Below the pieces are notes generated by a model, which was given only the letters and a program-made list of their open reading frames with translations, was not told where the DNA came from and made no database searches. The position numbers and the translations under genes are program-made. Source: Pyricularia pennisetigena (Eukaryota > Ascomycota > Sordariomycetes > Magnaporthales > Pyriculariaceae). Taken from it: a stretch of 64,000 nt of DNA. This document shows, in pieces, positions 48,097 to 59,594 of this stretch. Position 1 is the first letter of the stretch, and every line of letters starts with the position of its first letter. The stretch covers positions 1,056,730 through 1,120,729 of the forward strand of contig NC_043744.1 of assembly GCF_004337985.1 (NCBI RefSeq). Direction: 5' to 3'.

Positions 48097-51000
48097 TTTT
48101 AATTGCTTCTATTCAATATTTTATTTTAAAATATACCGAATAATATCGCCGAAACAATATTTTCCAATAATACCACTTTTTAAACCCTTTTTACCATTAA
48201 CGTTCCAGCCAACGTTAACGCATTGCGCCAAATGGTCGCGACGTTCCAAATAAAAAATCGACAATTTTAGGAACAAATAACCGAATAAATTAATCGAATT
48301 AATAGGAATTATATCAAATATTTTCTACTATTATTTTATAATAACACCCCAAATTTTTTATAAACTTTTTTTACAAAAACCCGGGCCTACTTTTATTTTG
48401 ACGAGGATAATTTCGATAATAACGTAAATAAGGTTACTTACGCAGTTTTACTATTAAAAGGCAATACGTTCGCCTGGTTCGAACCAATCCTACGAAATTA
48501 TTTAAACTATAATAAGGAAAAAAACCGTAAAATTAAAATTAACCGCATTTTCGACGATTACAAAAATTTCGAAAAATATTTTAGGGGAATATTCGGTGAC
48601 CCAGACGAGGAACGCACGGTTAAACGTAAGTTGGTGCGTTTTACCCAAATTAAATCGGTATTTAAATATATAAGTAAATTTCGATAAATTACCGCCAAAT
48701 TACTATGGGGGCCCGAAACCCTAATGGTACGCTTTTATACGGGGTTTCAAAAAAAAATTAAAAACGAATTCGTTAAAAAAAACGAGCCGATATTTTAACC
48801 GAGTACGTAAAGCTAACAATTAAAATCGATAACCGATTTTTGCGAACGAAAATTGGAACGACGCGAAAAACGTAACGTATAGGGACCAATTTTATGATAA
48901 ACTAATACGGGACGCAAATACTAATACCTTATACCGTTTAGTTAATACAATATTTCCTATAAAATATATAACGGATTTATAAATTTTAACGCGATATAAT
49001 ATAAAAAACTTCGCAAAAACTCCAAAAGTGGTGAATGTTTTAAATGCGACAAACTAGGATATATCGCCAAATTGTATCCCAAAAACGCTTTAAATTTATA
49101 TCCCGATTTTATAACCGGATACTAAAATAATACCCCCAATTTTAAAAAAACACGACAATTGAACGCCACCACCCATTAACAAACATAACCGGATTAATAC
49201 AGTTTAATAAACTGGACTATATATTACGACGACAATTATATAACCTATAATAACGCAAAAATGAACGTAGGCTGGTATCCATAAAAGCCCAAAAGCACCC
49301 GGATTTTAACAATAGGAAACCGCGTATTTATTAAAACTAAACCACCAGCACAATTACGCAAACAAAACGCCAAATCACCCGAACCTATAAAATCGGATAT
49401 TTTAGAAAAATTAAAATTAAAACTATGGGGATAAACCCACCGTATCCGGATAATTTAACAAACCCCAACGGACGAATCCAGTAACAAATTAAAAAACGAA
49501 TTTAGCGAAAAAAAATTATATCCACAAATTTATATAATATAGCAAAGGAAAACAACCCCTATATATACGAAAAAAAACTTATCGATTTATACCGAAACGA
49601 TTAATTAATACAATTCCCCGGAATACCATTTCGAGTATAAATACAGAATCCCATAGGATTAATTAATCCAATTTTAGGAAACCACCCAATTTTGGATACC
49701 AAATATCCTAAATATATAAAAACCTTTTAAGTAAAATGTTTTCGAGATAATTGCGGATTGCATTTTAGCAAAAGAATAATCCACGATTTTTTCCCACGAC
49801 GACGCAAAACGACAAATATATACGAAATATATATTACCACTAAATTACCCTATTGGGAAATTAAAATAAAATTTAATACCGAACCAACGGTAATTTTAAC
49901 CTTTTATAACAATTACCCCTTGGTATATTATAATTAAAAACAATTTTTATAATATAAATATAACCGAAATATTTGAAAAATATATATATTAGCCAAAATA
50001 CAGGTATAATACGAAATAGAATTACGATAACCAGGACCCGCACCCATAACCAAAATCGTGTGGAACCCCAACGTTAAAAATAACGAAATACCTACGAACG
50101 CACGAAAAACGCCTGCACCAATAAGGCACCGATTTGATAAAATTAAAATTAAAAACAGTTATACGCCCCGAAATAAAAAAATAAGGACCTACGACGCGAA
50201 TCCAGCAAACCAAAAAATTAAAATAACCAAACGGTACAGGGTACCAAACGGTAATAACAAAAACGGAATAAAAAACCTTAAACGCTACGCAAACCACGAA
50301 AACAATACACGAACATATATTCCTAAATATACGATTTAATGGAAATTTTATACAAACGTTTTTTAACAGCGGAGTATTAAGTAATTATCTTTTTCCAAAA
50401 ATCGTGAAAAAACGATAAAAATTTTGGTAATAAAAAAAAACTATATTAATTATAAACCGTAAAAGGAAAGGCAATTTTATACGGGTACAGCACCATCGAA
50501 ATAAAAACCGTATATTTTTGGATGGAAAACTATAGACGAAAGGAATAATTTATTTTAAATATTACGGAAATAGGGAACAAAAATATAATTTTAGGAATTT
50601 TTTGGTTTAGAAGGAGCAGCCCCCGGATAAATTGAATTACACGCCAAATTTGATGGGAAAAACATTTAATTATTAAACGATTTCCAGCACAGCAAAATTT
50701 ATACAGGAAATATAAGGTACGGAAAAAGCAAATAAAACAAATGGCGTATTTATAGGAAGGACGACCAACCCCGGAACTAATATTGGAAAAAAGCAATAAT
50801 TTACAGGTTAAAACCGATCCAATTATATAATATAAATTATAAAAAAATAAACCAAAAACGGCAAAATCCCAAAGGAATACCAAGATTATACACGATTATT
50901 TAGCTAAAAACTCGAAATAGGATTACCCGAATATAGCCCGTTCGATTACGAAATACCATTAAAAAAAGGAATCCAACCAAAATTCCATAAAATATACGGT

Positions 51001-53461
51001 TTAAATCCGATACAAATAAAGGTTTTAAACGAATATTTCGCAAAAAACTTTTGAAAAAATTATATTAAACCATCGATATTACCAGTAAAATACCCAATCC
51101 TATTTATACCAAAAAAGAACGGAAAATTACGATTATACGTGGATTACAAACAATTAAACGACATTGGAAGAAAAAGTTGCTACCCGCTCCCACTAATAGG
51201 AGAGTTTCAAAATATATTTTATTAAATACAATGGTTTACGATATTAAATTTTAAAAAAATATATAATTTAATCCGTATAAAAAAAAGCGAGGAATGGAAA
51301 ATAGTTTTTCGCATTAAACGAAAATATTACAAATATTTGGTAATATTTTTCGGTTTTACGAATGGCCCCGCAATTTTGCAAACCATAATTAACCACGTTT
51401 TTAAAAAATATTTAAATATTTTTATTATTATTTACCTGGATAATATCCTTATTTTTTCCAAAACGTTGGAAAAACATAAAAAACACGTTTATATAATTTT
51501 ACAAAAACTATAAAACGTTAAACCTTTAATTAAACCCGAAAAATGTATTTTTTATAGCAAACAAATTAATTTTTTAGGATATATTATCGCCCCTGGAGAA
51601 ATTTGAATGGAAAAATTAAAAATCCAAATAGTAAAAGAATTATCCTAACCACAAAACGTAAAAAACGTTCGGGTATTTTTTGGATTTGTAAACTTTTATA
51701 AAACATTTATTAAGAATTACGGCGCGATCGCCACTTTATTAACCAATATAATTAAAAAGAATTTGAAATTCTAATGGACGGAGTAAATATAACAAATTTT
51801 CGAACAATTACGAAACGCAATAGCATAAAAACCAATTTTTAAAATATTAAATCCAACGAAATTTTTCGAAATCGAAACCAACGTATCCGATTATATAATC
51901 GGAAGATAACTTAACTAACGAAACGAAAAAAAACGCCTGCATTTTTACGCTTTTTTTTATAAAAATTAAATAAATTAAAACTTAATTACCAAATCCACGA
52001 CAAGAAATTTATGGTTATTATCCGAATATTCGAAAAATAAAAACCACAGTTATCCGGATTTAAATACGAAAAACTAATTTACACGGACCACAAAAATTTA
52101 ACCCATTTTACCATTAGCAAAATATTAAATAAACCATAAATTAAATAGGCAAAATTCCTATTAAAATTCCATTTTAAAATTATTTCCCGAAAAGGAATAA
52201 AAAATAATAGGGCGGACGCCTTTAACAAAAAACCAAATTATAAAAACATAATACCCGAAAAAATACGGAAAGTTTTTACGGCAAAGGATAACGGAAACCT
52301 TTTACCAGTTTATCGGAATTTTATAACGATTAATACGGTAATTATACCAAAAAAATACGGAGAATCCACGAAAATAAATTTTACGGATATTAAGGAATTT
52401 CCAAAATATGGAAACGGTTAAAACAATACCATAATTTTAAAAAAAATACGATAAAAAATACGAAAAATTATTAAAAACTGCGAATTTTACGCAAAAGACA
52501 AATCCGCCAAATATAAACCTTACGGGCTCCTACAATTTTTACTAACCTTTGATAAGGCCTGGCAAACCATTATAATAAATTTTATCGTTAAACTACCATT
52601 TTCCGAAAAATTATTTATTAAAACTAAATACGATAATATATTAATTATAATGGATAAATTTATTAAATACGCTTATTTCCTACTTTATAAAAAGTTAATA
52701 ACGCCGAAAAAATCGTTTACACATTCCTACGAATAGTCGTTAATAATCACGGATTTCCAGAAAATATTATTACGGATAAAAATAAACTTTTTACATTAAA
52801 ATTTTGGAAATTTTTAATGGAATAGTTAGGAACCAATTATAAATTATTTACAGTATTCCACCCACAAACAAACGGATAAATAAAACAGGCGAACCAAGTA
52901 TTAAAGCAATATTTAAAATATTATATAAATTATAAATAGAATAATTGGGTACGGTTATTATTTACAACGCAATTCGTATATAACAATTTAAAAAAGGTAA
53001 TATCAAAACAACCCCGTTTTATACCAATTATGGATTTAATTTTACGGTATATGGAAAACCAAAAACTACGATTACGGCCCCACGAACGGATAATCAAGTA
53101 AACGAATTACGAAAATTCCACTAAAAACTCCAATAGGAATTGGAATTCGTACGAAAGAAAATAATTAAATACGTTAACCAATATCGGATAAAAAAATTTT
53201 TTCCAGGAGGGAAATAGCGTTTATTTTATTCGACGTAATATTAAAATACAGCGACCAAATAGCAAATTCAATTTTAAAAAGCTTAGACCTTTTAAAATCG
53301 ATAAAAAAATCAGCGAAACCAATTACAAATTATTATTACCAGGAATTATAAAAATCCACCTAACGTTCCACGTATTACTATTGGAATTAACACCACCTGG
53401 TACCAATATATAAAAAACAATCGGAATCGACGCAAAATAAACGTACGACGTCGAACAAATA

Positions 53462-53752
53462 TTGGACCATAAACGCAATTACGGTAAAATAAAATACTTT
53501 GTTAAATGGGAAAATTATGGATACGAAAAAAATATTTGGGAACCTTTCAACCACCTCCAAAATTACCAGAAATTATTCCGCCAATATTACCAAAAACTGG
53601 ACGATTTAAAAAAATGCCATTTATTATTCCCAGAAGCTAAAAGTCGACCAAAATTCGAAACCATACCATTAAAAATTTACAAAAAAACGATTAATATATA
53701 TTATAAATTAAAATACACGAATAAAGCATTTTACCGACCGAATATTGCCTAA
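53462..53752 (+). pseudogene. chromodomain-encoding tail of the element
   Basis: A 96-codon open stretch, one of the longest left in the element. It reads as a chromodomain (DHKRNYGKIKYFVKWENYG...WEPFNHL). Chromodomains on integrases of chromoviruses steer insertion to heterochromatin with methylated histone H3. The stretch is isolated from the rest of pol by stops, so it is a remnant and not a gene. Confidence 0.8.
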
Positions 53753-54397
53753 AAATATCTACTTTATTTAATATAAAAATATTTAAAAAATTTATTGGGA
53801 AAAACGAATTCCAGGCAAAATTGGAATCCGGAAAAAACGATTCCAAAAACATTTTAGGAAAAATTTCGGCCGATCGCCGCCGTTCCTCCAATTTTACTTT
53901 TTTACGTTCGATTCGATTTAATTCCTCCAAATTGTCGATACCACGACGAACCGTTTTTATTATTTTTTTAAACCATATTTCTTTTTATTTACGTAACCGA
54001 AAAACTTTTTTTCCGCCGTTTTTAATTTAAATTTAAATTTTACATATTAGGCCGCGATTTTATGCAATTGTTTTTGGGAAATATTTATAATATTATATCG
54101 CGAACGACCCAGGCGAATATATTCGATATAACGAAAGGAATTCCGAAGCGATATAGCGTATTTCGCGATCCCCTGCGACTCGCAAACAAAATAAAAAAAT
54201 ATTTTAACCGCCGGAAAAAAAAGCACAAAAAATAAATCGTCGCGACGAACGGTGGACGCACGACCCCGAAATTTAATTACGCGATTAAATATGGCGTAAA
54301 AAAACTAATCAAAAAAAATATGGAAATAAAAACAAAAATTAAAAAAATACGAACTATTCAAAGGCCAAAGGGATTTGGTTAAGGAAAAGAAAACCTA

Positions 54398-54839
54398 ATA
54401 TTACAACCAAATAAATTAGGTCGTATTAATAAGGCCAGGCGGGGTTACACCCCTTTTAACGATATTCGACCAAAAAGAACACCGACCAATAGGAAATAAA
54501 ATTATATCAAAAATTACGTAACCCCACGTAACCGCCAAAAAAACGATATAATTAATATGTTATATATTAATTATAATAAAACAAATAATATATTAATTAT
54601 GGGATAAATTATATATGTTATATTTAGGATAATAGTTTATATAAAATATATTAATTATTATGTAGATAAAATTTAGTTTAGGATTGTTTAGCAGCAATTA
54701 ATTTATTATTTACCCAGGAATCGATTATAATTTTACCCCAATTATTGAAAAACCCTAATTACCCAATCCAGACGCTTAGTTGCTTTAACCCACTGTATTT
54801 TACCCTAAGAACAGGTTACACGATACCTTAATCGTAACA
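54398..54839 (+). repeat. 3' LTR
   Basis: 442 bp. It starts TATTACAACCAA (the 5' copy has TGTTACGACCAG) and ends TCGTAACA. It is longer than the 5' copy by an AT-rich insertion of about 60 bp at 54,560-54,620. Confidence 0.88.
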
Positions 54840-54844
54840 AGTAT

Positions 54845-56139
54845 TTAAGCATCGTTTGTTGTGGTTTAAAATAACTGGCGTAACCTTTGCTAGGTTCGTA
54901 AGCAGGGTTTTAGGAGAATCCAAGGATATTTATAAGCAGGACAATATATTAGGTTGCAGCATTTATACTGCTATTGCATGAATGAGGTTTGACCAACCTC
55001 TCGGCTTTATTTAACGATAAAAAATTAGAAGAACATTTATTTGGCGTTTCATGCAATCCAGCTTTACGTATGAGTATTCAAGAATTCAAGAAAGGAATCT
55101 CTAACGTTATGTAAAATATACCGATTAACCGGTAGAATGAGTCGTTACTAGGAATGTTAAACATGTCGCTATGTTGAATAAGTTAAGACGAAGTTAGAGC
55201 TTTTACCCTAAAATGGAATTAATTTACCCGGCAATTAATGGGGGCTTTATTAATACTATAGCAAAAACTTAATTTCAAAAACGCAAGTCTATTTTCAACC
55301 GAAACTTAAGCCCAATAATAATGTTAATTCTATTAATGTTTATCCAAAGATTATTCGGATTATAATTAGCATGTTTTATACTTAACACTGACTATATTTA
55401 AGACTACAAATAGCCAAGTAAATATTTGTCGACGTCTTTATACAAACGGATTTACAAGCAATATATTAATTTTAAATTATTCCAAATATAGTTATACGAA
55501 GCGGTAATTATTTTGTCAATTAGTGGGTTGTACATAAAAGCAAATTTCTCACACAAATATAAAAACTTGCGATACTTTAATCGCTCTTATCATTCGCGCC
55601 TTTGTTTAGCGCTAGTTAACATTAGTGGGTAATGCTATATTATCCGATTACTTTTCGTTAGTTCTTGAATATTCCTAAGTCTTAAAATTTTACCATCCAA
55701 TGAAAACCCTTATCTATTACTTAGCATTAAAGCCTTTATGGTTTATCAAAAATCTCTGTGCACTGAAAAATATAATATAACCCTTTTGAAAGAAAATAAA
55801 TTTGCGTATAATTGCGGCAATTAAACCAAAGTTTAATCTCGAATAACGACACACTTATTTAAATACCAGTTAATAAAATGTAAGTTTGAAAATATAAATT
55901 TAAAATATCTCTGTAAGCTGCTTCTAGTTAAGGCGGTTTCTTTTAAAATAAATTCCTAAAGCAAGCCTCCATTTGAATCAGTTGAGCGTGTGAAGTGATG
56001 TATACTATAAAACCGTAATGTGAATCGTTTCCAATTATAATACAAAATTTTAAAAATTAACTGTCCACAAAGTTTTAATCGGAAATATTATAGATATCAA
56101 TAGGTCAAACGTTTACTTTTATGGGTTTTCCTACGTGGG
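54845..56139. other. AT-rich, no gene
   Basis: Stop-dense AT-rich sequence after the retrotransposon. Probably decayed repeats; nothing is identifiable. Confidence 0.5.
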
Positions 56140-56282
56140 TTCGCCGGTTACTTAAAAAACTCGCTTGTAACTTTAAGCCGGCCCAGGCCCTTCCATAAAT
56201 AATTTAACCCACCCACGGGTCGCCCGCCTCACCAATTTGGGCCGACGCGAGTCCCCCTAGGTGGGGTTTAACATACCTTAGG
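56140..56282 (-). repeat. GC-rich dispersed repeat, degraded copy
   Basis: Reverse-strand copy of the repeat at 26533-26857. It starts CCTAAGGTATG at 56282 and shares GCGTCGGCCCA and GGGCGACCCGTGGGTGGGTT with it. Differences are mostly C-to-T and G-to-A. Confidence 0.75.
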
Positions 56283-56728
56283 TAAAACACGCCGCATTTT
56301 TGTAATTTTGGACACCGATGTACATTTTAATATATTCTGTTAAACCGAGGCCTGTTGCACGAATAAATTGGCTTTAGCCACTGATGCGTTGTTAACTATG
56401 TTTATTCGATATAACCCTTTATTACTAAAATATCGTGCCACGTACAGACTACTAGTTGAGGAAAGCTCAATGGAAATATACTCGAATATTTACCGGGGCT
56501 ATGTTGTTTTGTATTTTATGTTCGAGGTGGCCGTTGGGGGGTGCTCTGCCTTAGTTGTACGAATAGCAACAAATTCCGACGAGTAAGCTATATAGGGTGC
56601 GAAACTAAATTTAAAATTTTCTAACTTGGAAGTCCATGTTAGAAAATTATATTCTCGGACGGTAATCAAAGCAATGCACTAAAAACAGGAATGAGAACGT
56701 ACTTGATAAGCAGCTATAGAAGTAAACT

Positions 56729-56735
56729 TATATAA
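56729..56735 (+). promoter_or_regulatory. TATA box of pentad-repeat secreted gene
   Basis: TATATAA lies about 139 bp before the ATG at 56868. The spacing fits fungal core promoters. Confidence 0.4.
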
Positions 56736-56867
56736 GGTGTGGGTTTTGCGGTAAATACCGAGACTTGATTGGAATTATTGCTCGTCGTACCCTGAACAAT
56801 ACAAACCATTTTCAAATTTGATCCAATTACTGTGATTTTACTGCATTTTATTAAACATCTTTTTAAC

Positions 56868-57188
56868 ATGAAGTACATCTTTTTACTCGAAAGTCTGGCA
56901 TTGTTTACCTTGGGCGTTACTTCCCTCCCGACCCCAAACAATCATTCTGCTGCTCACCGTTGCAACAAAATTAAAACTCGCGACGAAACCGTTGGGCTTA
57001 AACTCAGTCGTCGGAATGACGACGACGGTGGTAAAAAGGGTAAAGACAATAAGGGCAAAGACAATGAGGGGAAAGACAATAAGGGGAATGACAAGAAGGA
57101 TGAAGACAAGAAGGACAAAGACAAGTTTGTTGGAATAACATGTGTTTATGAACCCAGGGCTTACAATTTTCGTTGGCCCTTTCAATAG
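56868..57188 (+). CDS. secreted Lys/Asp pentad-repeat protein
   Basis: 106 aa, no intron. A signal peptide covers residues 1 to about 19 (MKYIFLLESLALFTLGVTS). A linker with one Cys and dibasic RR at about 48-49 follows. Then come six 5-residue units of the type K-G-K-D-N (residues 57-86). The C-terminal 20 residues are aromatic-rich and have the second Cys. No family is recognised. A repeat-containing secreted protein lying between a dead retrotransposon and an active-looking transposon has the profile of a fast-evolving effector or wall protein. That it is open while its neighbourhood is mutated supports, but does not prove, function. Confidence 0.62.
   Translation: MKYIFLLESLALFTLGVTSLPTPNNHSAAHRCNKIKTRDETVGLKLSRRNDDDGGKKGKDNKGKDNEGKDNKGNDKKDEDKKDKDKFVGITCVYEPRAYNFRWPFQ
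57036..57125 (+). repeat. six 15-bp tandem units in coding sequence
   Basis: Six in-frame 15-bp units related to AAGGGTAAAGACAAT code for the Lys/Asp pentads. The units have diverged most at the 3' end. Copy number could vary without frameshift. Confidence 0.85.
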
Positions 57189-57267
57189 CTTGAAAATTGC
57201 CAGAAAACGAAGGGGTATTTTCACCGCTGTTGGGTTTCGCGCGAAGGCAGGCGCACGCTAATAGTGC

Positions 57268-57330
57268 TCAAGGTATGCCAAAATCCACCAACTGGGGCCC
57301 GCGTCGGCCCAAACTGGTGGGACTGGCAAC
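57268..57330 (+). repeat. GC-rich dispersed repeat, fragment
   Basis: Short fragment starting at the same AAGGTATGCCAAAA boundary as the 26.5-kb copy and sharing GGCCCGCGTCGGCCCA. Confidence 0.65.
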
Positions 57331-57570
57331 CCGAAGACATCTAGAAACATATACCTGGGGGCTGTGCATTGTGGGCCTCCTCAAAAAGGAAGATGCAAAA
57401 TCGTGAGATTCGACAAAACAATAGGCTACGAATTCCGATGAAAAACCGTGTTTGAATGTACTTGACAAATAAAACCAATGTTACAAACCCAAATTAAATC
57501 ATAGTAGTATTTAAGAAATATTTATACAATTTTTGTATTGACTCTTATTTTGGACAATTTTTCATTTATA

Positions 57571-57612
57571 ACGTTGGGCTCCACATCTCCGACCCCCCTA
57601 AAGTCCGGCCCC
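57571..57612 (+). repeat. left 42-bp TIR
   Basis: Exact reverse complement of 59387-59428. Begins at a TA target site. Confidence 0.95.
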
Positions 57613-57669
57613 CTTGAAAAATGTAACGACGAAATACCCCTTTTATAAACCGATTTAAATGTAAACCTA

Positions 57670-59277
57670 TCAACGCACAATAATACAATCATTGTCAGGC
57701 TCTCCCGGTTCGCTAACCTCTTCTCCATCGTTCAAATCCTCTAAACAGTCCCTATTATTTTCCTGTGCTTCATAAACGTTTTTTTTGCTGACCAAAAGCT
57801 CGTTGGGATCCGGAATTACCCTTTTCCTTTTGACCGGCCGTACCGCCTCCAATTTTGCTTTTAACAAACTGATTTTTTGCTGAGCTTCAGCCAATAAGAT
57901 ATCCTTGGTTTCGAAGCTTTTTTGGACTTTTGCAAACAAAAGCCGTGAAGTGGCGTTACTTTTTTCGGACCGGGAAATTTCCTGTAGTTGAAGTCGAATA
58001 TCTCGGGTCGTTTTAGGGGTTTTCCAAATAAGTAAAGATTGGTCGTTAATTTTTTGGTTTGGGCTTTCCGGTGTTTTATCCCTTTGGAAGCCGTTATTTC
58101 TACCTTTTTCGACGTTGGCGTTGCTATTTTCTAATAAAAACGGGTTTAAAAGTGGTTTTGCCAAGTTCACCGGCCATAACCCCGTCGTACGCCAACCAGA
58201 TTGAATGGTTTTTGCTATAAATGCTTTTGATCTGGCTTTTCGATAGCAAAGTAGAAAGTTTCGTTTCCCAACAACCGTTGAACAGCAAAACTGGTTTACA
58301 AATCCCAGGTGACGTCGATAAGCTTCCTTTAACGGCCCAAAAACCGATAAATCCAACGGTTGAAGAACGTGCGACGAATGAGGAGGTAAATATAAAAGCT
58401 GAATATTATTTTGGAGGCAAACAAGCATAAACTCGTCGCTGACGTGTGATCCGTGGCCGTCGAGAACTAATAAACGCTTTTCAGGAGTTAAAGGTTGGGT
58501 ATTTGGAATAAACACCTTTTTTAACCATTCGATACCTGTTTCATTATTTGTCCACCCGTTTTCTGTTGCATGAAATTGCCAGGTATCGAAAGGACTTAAA
58601 TCAGCTGGAAACCATTGTTGCTGTACGTTTTTCCCCTTAAATATAACGAGGGGAGGTATAACAGCCCCCGTAGCTGATACACATTCGATTATGCTCGTCC
58701 AACCCCGCGTTCCAGGCTCTTTTCGCTGTAATGGCCGGATTTTATTACGCCCTAACACCAGGCCATTAGATCCTTTGCCTTCCATTATACCTGTTTCGTC
58801 CATATTCCAACGGTTGGCCGGTTTTATAGTATCGATAACGGGATTTTTCAAATAGGACCACCAAGATTTAATTACCTCGGTTGTAGCCCCATTAACCCGG
58901 GCATTTTCTATTCGCCGGGGCCTTTGGGTTTTCAAAATTGGATATCGGGCTATAAAACGGCTAACCCAATGTTTCCCAAGGCTTTTTCTTTCTCCGGCGG
59001 CCTGAAGAATTCGTTCCGCAAAATAGCGTAGTTCTTGATGCGTTGGCGGAAGGCCTAACGCGGCCTGCGCAAGTACCCAATCTGCCAAATAGGTCTCCTG
59101 CTCCTGTGAAAGCCTTTGACAAAATCTTTTCGCTTGTTGAATTGACTGGGCCCCCTTTAAACGATCGTGAAGGGTACTCCGAGGAATACCCCATTTTTGC
59201 GAGGTTTTGTGAACTGATTTGCCATTTCTTATGTCAGAAATGGCAGCAAGAAGCTGATTTTCAGTGTACTGTTTCAT
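57670..59277 (-). CDS. pogo-family transposase
   Basis: 535 aa from the ATG at 59277; an upstream in-frame ATG at 59304 would add nine residues. It catalyses cut-and-paste movement of the element by binding its inverted repeats. Domains in order: psq-type helix-turn-helix (about 5-50, YTENQLLAAI...WGIPRSTLHDRLKG), CENPB/Tc5-type helix-turn-helix (about 60-125), and the DDE catalytic core (about 155-340). The core has NMDETGI, then LVLDGHGSH, then PPHSSHVLQPLD, giving the three acidic residues. A C-terminal coiled coil with basic KRKR and an acidic end follows. All motifs are intact, so it may be active. Codon use is less AT-biased than the flanking DNA, as expected for a recent arrival. Confidence 0.96.
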   Translation of the reverse strand: MKQYTENQLLAAISDIRNGKSVHKTSQKWGIPRSTLHDRLKGAQSIQQAKRFCQRLSQEQETYLADWVLAQAALGLPPTHQELRYFAERILQAAGERKSLGKHWVSRFIARYPILKTQRPRRIENARVNGATTEVIKSWWSYLKNPVIDTIKPANRWNMDETGIMEGKGSNGLVLGRNKIRPLQRKEPGTRGWTSIIECVSATGAVIPPLVIFKGKNVQQQWFPADLSPFDTWQFHATENGWTNNETGIEWLKKVFIPNTQPLTPEKRLLVLDGHGSHVSDEFMLVCLQNNIQLLYLPPHSSHVLQPLDLSVFGPLKEAYRRHLGFVNQFCCSTVVGKRNFLLCYRKARSKAFIAKTIQSGWRTTGLWPVNLAKPLLNPFLLENSNANVEKGRNNGFQRDKTPESPNQKINDQSLLIWKTPKTTRDIRLQLQEISRSEKSNATSRLLFAKVQKSFETKDILLAEAQQKISLLKAKLEAVRPVKRKRVIPDPNELLVSKKNVYEAQENNRDCLEDLNDGEEVSEPGEPDNDCIIVR

Positions 59278-59386
59278 TGGAAAGTTTGGAGCAAGAATCT
59301 TCAAAATGCAAGTTCTAAAGTGAAAAGTTCGTCTAGATATTTATAAAATAAAACAAAGGGTTGACGTGGCTGAGTAGATATTTTTA

Positions 59387-59428
59387 GGGGCCGGACTTTA
59401 GGGGGGTCGGAGATGTGGAGCCCAACGT
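59387..59428 (-). repeat. right 42-bp TIR
   Basis: Exact reverse complement of the left TIR, followed by TA. Confidence 0.95.
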
Positions 59429-59531
59429 TAAGTACTAATTAACAATTATGAAAAAGCAGTGTACATATTGAAACTTCTAACTCTGGGTACAAATACGAAT
59501 AAAAACAATAAGATTAATTTTAGCCGGGCTC

Positions 59532-59534
<3 letters not shown>

Positions 59535-59589
<55 letters not shown>
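59535..59589. repeat. (TA)n microsatellite
   Basis: About 55 bp of uninterrupted TA dinucleotides. Confidence 0.97.

Positions 59590-59594
<5 letters not shown>

Larger units (their letters stand above)
47714..54839 (+). mobile_element. Ty3/gypsy chromovirus-like LTR retrotransposon, mutated
   Basis: A complete 7126-bp element. It begins TGTTACGA, ends TCGTAACA, and is flanked by the 5-bp target duplication AGTAT (47709-47713 and 54840-54844). LTRs are at 47714-48096 and 54398-54839. Remnants appear in gag-pol order: a nucleocapsid zinc knuckle at 49036-49074 in which the expected His and last Cys are both Tyr; reverse transcriptase with YLDN at 51433-51444 in place of the catalytic YLDD; an integrase GPY-side motif HPQTNG ending in a stop at 52877; and a C-terminal chromodomain. 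Stop codons are dense. Changes of the C-to-T / G-to-A kind and extreme AT richness indicate repeat-induced point mutation. The element cannot code for working proteins. Confidence 0.95.
57571..59428 (-). mobile_element. Pot2/Fot1-like (pogo family) DNA transposon
   Basis: 1858 bp with perfect 42-bp terminal inverted repeats (57571-57612 and 59387-59428) that begin ACGTTGGGCTCCACATCTCC. It is flanked by TA on both sides, the usual pogo/Tc1-mariner target. The length, TIR size and 535-codon transposase match Pot2 of Magnaporthe (1857 bp, 43-bp TIRs, 535 aa). It is structurally complete and shows no stop-codon damage, unlike its surroundings. Confidence 0.96.

Noticed and set aside
48470..48495. 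tRNA T-arm-like GGTTCGAACC
   Set aside because: It lies in the gag remnant of the LTR element. No matching acceptor, D or anticodon stems surround it.
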